Source of the DNA: Synechococcus sp. MU1643
GTDB lineage: Bacteria > Cyanobacteriota > Cyanobacteriia > PCC-6307 > Cyanobiaceae
DNA length: 64,000 nt
NCBI RefSeq assembly: GCF_020514095.1
Contig: NZ_VTKY01000001.1
Coordinates: 558,001 to 622,000 of the forward strand
Direction: 5' to 3'
Of this stretch, positions 62,189-64,000 are shown piece by piece. The notes beneath the pieces are model-generated. The model ran no database searches. It saw nothing but the letters and a program-made list of their open reading frames with translations, and had not been told where the DNA came from. Every line of letters begins with the position of its first letter. Positions within the stretch are counted from its first letter, which is position 1. A program made the position numbers and the translations under genes.

Positions 62189-63766
62189 TCAGGGAGATAG
62201 CTGGATGTTCTGATCGAACGGCAAGACAGCATCCGGCTGAGATGGATTCAGATCCAGATCAATCCGCTGTTCCGGTGCTGTCTCCACCTGAGCAGCCGTC
62301 TCAGAGGCATCTGCCATCTCAACGGGCGATTCAGCACCAGCAAGCTTGGGCCTCCGAATCGGCGGAGACGGCGCTTGGCCATGAATGTCCTTCATCCAGT
62401 TGCGCCGCGCCACTTCGTACACGCAAAGAGCTGTGGCAACTGAGGCATTGAGGCTCGGTGTGATGCCCCGCAGCGGGATGCGAACCAACTGGTCGCAATG
62501 GCGCCGGGTCATCAGCGACAGGCCCTGGTCTTCAGATCCGGTGACCAGCACCAGCGGCCCAGTGAGGTCGACATCGGTGAGGGTCACGTCCCCTTCAGCG
62601 GCAAGACCCACCACCCTGTAGCCGGCGTCTTTGAGCTTTTCCAAGGAGCGGTTGAGGTTCACCACGCGTGCCACCGGCAGGTGTTCCAGGGCTCCTGCGG
62701 CCACCTTGGCGGCGGAACCGGTCAAGCCAGCGCTGCGGCGCTGGGGAATCACCACTCCGTGGGCTCCCATGGCCTCAGCGGAACGAACAACCGCCCCAAG
62801 GTTGTGGGGGTCGGTGACACTGTCCAAGGCAACCAACAAAGGGGGTTCCCCCAGATCCGAGCAGCCCTCGATAAGGGTCTCGAGGTCGAGGGTTTCCGCC
62901 GCCGCCGTCTGCAGGGCAATGCCCTGATGAACGGACCCACCTGTGATCTGTCCCAGCCGAGCCCAGGTCACCTCTTCCACGAGAACGCCCGAAGCCTTGG
63001 CATCGCGAAGCAGCTGGAGAAATTTGGAGGCACTGCGCATCTCGGCAGTGCACCAGATGCGATGGATGGGGCGTCCGGCCTCCAACGCGGCCAGGGTGGC
63101 ATGACGTCCCCAAATCAAATCGTCCGCTGGGGGTGTGGCCGCTGCAGCCTCCGATGCTGCCTCCGGGCGCTGAGAACGGCCCTCGTCATACCGAGATCTG
63201 GAGCGCTGGGACGGTTGGCGCCGTTCATCCCCGGAGCGACGGCGGTCGCCGTAGCGGTCGTTGCGATCGCGAAAACGCCCAGGCCCTGAGCGGTCGTTTT
63301 GAAAGTCCGAACGGGAGGCGTTCTGATCTCGGTCGAAGGAACGGGAGCGATTGCCGAACCGCTCTTTCGGGCGATCACCGAAGCGTTCTCCAGATCGATC
63401 ACCAGAGCGCTCACTGAAACGATCACCAAACCGATTGCCGGGTCGATCACCAGAGCGCTCACCAAACCGATTATTGGGTCGATCACCGCCTCGCGACTGT
63501 TCCCAGCCTCCATCCCGTGGCGCGCGTCGTTCGCGATACCCGCCACCGTCACGTCCAGGCTTGGCATAGGGGGAACGACCGCCATCGGAACGGCGGTTGC
63601 TGGGCATGGGGCGACCGCTATCCGAGCGCCCCATCGAGGAGCGGCCAGCGGAAGCGCGTCCACTGGGCGGCCTGCCTCCTGGTGATCGAGCCCCCCCACT
63701 CCCTCCTGGCCCCGAACGGCCATCGCGGGATGGGCCGCTTGAGCGGCGTTCAAAGCGAGGACTCAT
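62189..63766 (-). CDS. rlmB: 23S rRNA (guanosine-2'-O-)-methyltransferase RlmB
   Basis: SPOUT methyltransferase for G2251. 525 residues from ATG at 63766. The catalytic half (about 210-450) has DLIWGRHATLAALEAGRPIH, LVALDSVTDPHNLGAVVRSA (motif 1), GVVIPQRRSAGLTGSAAKVA and SLNASVATALCVYEVARRNW (knot). The first 200 residues are an Arg/Gly/Ser/Asp-rich, disordered head with RSGDRPGNRFGDRFSERSGD-like repeats, and about 70 extra residues follow the SPOUT core. Length is about twice the E. coli enzyme (243). Sits 16 bases after the mini-RNase III gene. Confidence 0.92.
   Translation of the reverse strand: MSPRFERRSSGPSRDGRSGPGGSGGARSPGGRPPSGRASAGRSSMGRSDSGRPMPSNRRSDGGRSPYAKPGRDGGGYRERRAPRDGGWEQSRGGDRPNNRFGERSGDRPGNRFGDRFSERSGDRSGERFGDRPKERFGNRSRSFDRDQNASRSDFQNDRSGPGRFRDRNDRYGDRRRSGDERRQPSQRSRSRYDEGRSQRPEAASEAAAATPPADDLIWGRHATLAALEAGRPIHRIWCTAEMRSASKFLQLLRDAKASGVLVEEVTWARLGQITGGSVHQGIALQTAAAETLDLETLIEGCSDLGEPPLLVALDSVTDPHNLGAVVRSAEAMGAHGVVIPQRRSAGLTGSAAKVAAGALEHLPVARVVNLNRSLEKLKDAGYRVVGLAAEGDVTLTDVDLTGPLVLVTGSEDQGLSLMTRRHCDQLVRIPLRGITPSLNASVATALCVYEVARRNWMKDIHGQAPSPPIRRPKLAGAESPVEMADASETAAQVETAPEQRIDLDLNPSQPDAVLPFDQNIQLSP
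63373..63487 (-). repeat. Short tandem repeats in the rlmB head
   Basis: GATCACC recurs at 63373, 63397, 63421, 63445 and 63481, i.e. steps of 24, 24, 24 and 36 bases, all multiples of 12 and so in frame. It encodes the Gly-Asp-Arg / Glu-Arg repeat of the disordered N-terminal head. Confidence 0.75.
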
Positions 63767-63782
63767 GGTGTGCGAGGAAACG

Positions 63783-64000
63783 TTATGGGTTGGATCCGGC
63801 TTGCTCCAAGTGATCGAAGAGCTCCGCAAGCCGGGCTGGATTGTTCAGAAACAGCCAGCCCACCATTGTCTCAAACCCTGTGGCCCTTCCATAAACAGCA
63901 GCGTCCGCGCGCCTTGGACCCCGACCGGCACTGTTGCGGCCACGACGAACCAGATCGAGTTCCTCTGAACTGAGGAGTTCACGGTCTTCCAGCCAGCTCA
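63783..64000 (-). CDS. mrnC: Mini-ribonuclease III (N-terminus off window)
   Basis: The C-terminal 71 residues only: SWLEDRELLSSEELDLVRRG, RNSAGRGPRRADAAVYGRAT, then GFETMVGWLFLNNPARLAEL. This is the MrnC pattern (an RNase III domain without a dsRNA-binding domain) that matures 23S rRNA. The stop is 16 bases before the rlmB start, which fits the usual mrnC-rlmB pairing. The start is beyond base 64000. Confidence 0.85.
   Translation of the reverse strand, partial: SWLEDRELLSSEELDLVRRGRNSAGRGPRRADAAVYGRATGFETMVGWLFLNNPARLAELFDHLEQAGSNP

Overview
The window reads as core chromosome of a unicellular, phycobilisome-containing marine picocyanobacterium, most likely a marine Synechococcus. The grounds are chlP, pcyA, apcF, psb28, a PAM68-like photosystem assembly protein, gun4 and sipA, together with tightly packed, GC-rich genes that often overlap by 1-4 bases (ATGA/TGATG). 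The genus call rests on remembered protein family resemblance, not on a search. I see no tRNA, rRNA, CRISPR array, insertion sequence, phage gene or integration site.

Layout. 1-14.9 kb: typA (cut by the left edge), a U32 peptidase-family gene, a VanY-type carboxypeptidase, chlP, glyS, sir, a VanX-type dipeptidase, recG and a large unknown gene. 14.9-17.6 kb: rpsB-tsf, with a structured rpsB leader, then a family 2 glycosyltransferase and a 51-residue basic protein with its own terminator. 17.7-21.1 kb: pcyA-devB-devC-devA, overlapping at every junction. 21.2-26.7 kb: an active/inactive M16 peptidase pair, sipA, bioY-lspA and a DUF697-type GTPase. 26.8-33.7 kb: a PLP decarboxylase, tadA, a class V aminotransferase, apcF, glnA behind a clear NtcA promoter, and a methyltransferase. 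33.8-39.7 kb: small unknowns, an anti-sigma-type ATPase, gun4, mnmH, psb28 and two tandem AI-2E-family membrane proteins. 39.7-45.9 kb: a long leftward run of rsmA, ispE, a DUF3082-like gene, a 31-residue membrane peptide, pdhB, secD, secF and a small membrane protein. 46.2-49.5 kb: a pentapeptide-repeat protein, rlmH, then a glycosyltransferase-like gene and a 2OG-Fe(II) oxygenase gene, each broken by one in-frame TAG. 49.5-54 kb: umuDC behind a LexA box, two small unknowns and dnaG. 54-64 kb: a DMT permease, a lipoprotein, ruvA, rpsO, the PAM68-like gene, dnaE, gatA, a DUF1816 gene, rlmB with a long Arg-rich repeat head, and the mini-RNase III gene cut by the right edge.

Working together: rpsB/tsf/rpsO/glyS/gatA/rlmB/rlmH/rsmA/tadA/mnmH/typA serve translation. 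dnaE/dnaG/recG/ruvA/umuDC serve replication and repair. chlP/gun4/pcyA/apcF/psb28/PAM68-like/sipA serve pigments, the antenna and photosystem assembly. glnA/sir supply reduced nitrogen and sulfur.

The observations most worth a second look are: (1) an 8-bp plus 9-bp interleaved stem pair, i.e. an H-type pseudoknot, that encloses the ribosome binding site of rpsB; (2) two adjacent, apparently co-operating genes that carry one in-frame TAG each but are otherwise intact; (3) the translational coupling of pcyA to a DevBCA-type exporter; and (4) several very small genes (31, 51 and 59 codons) below usual length cut-offs.
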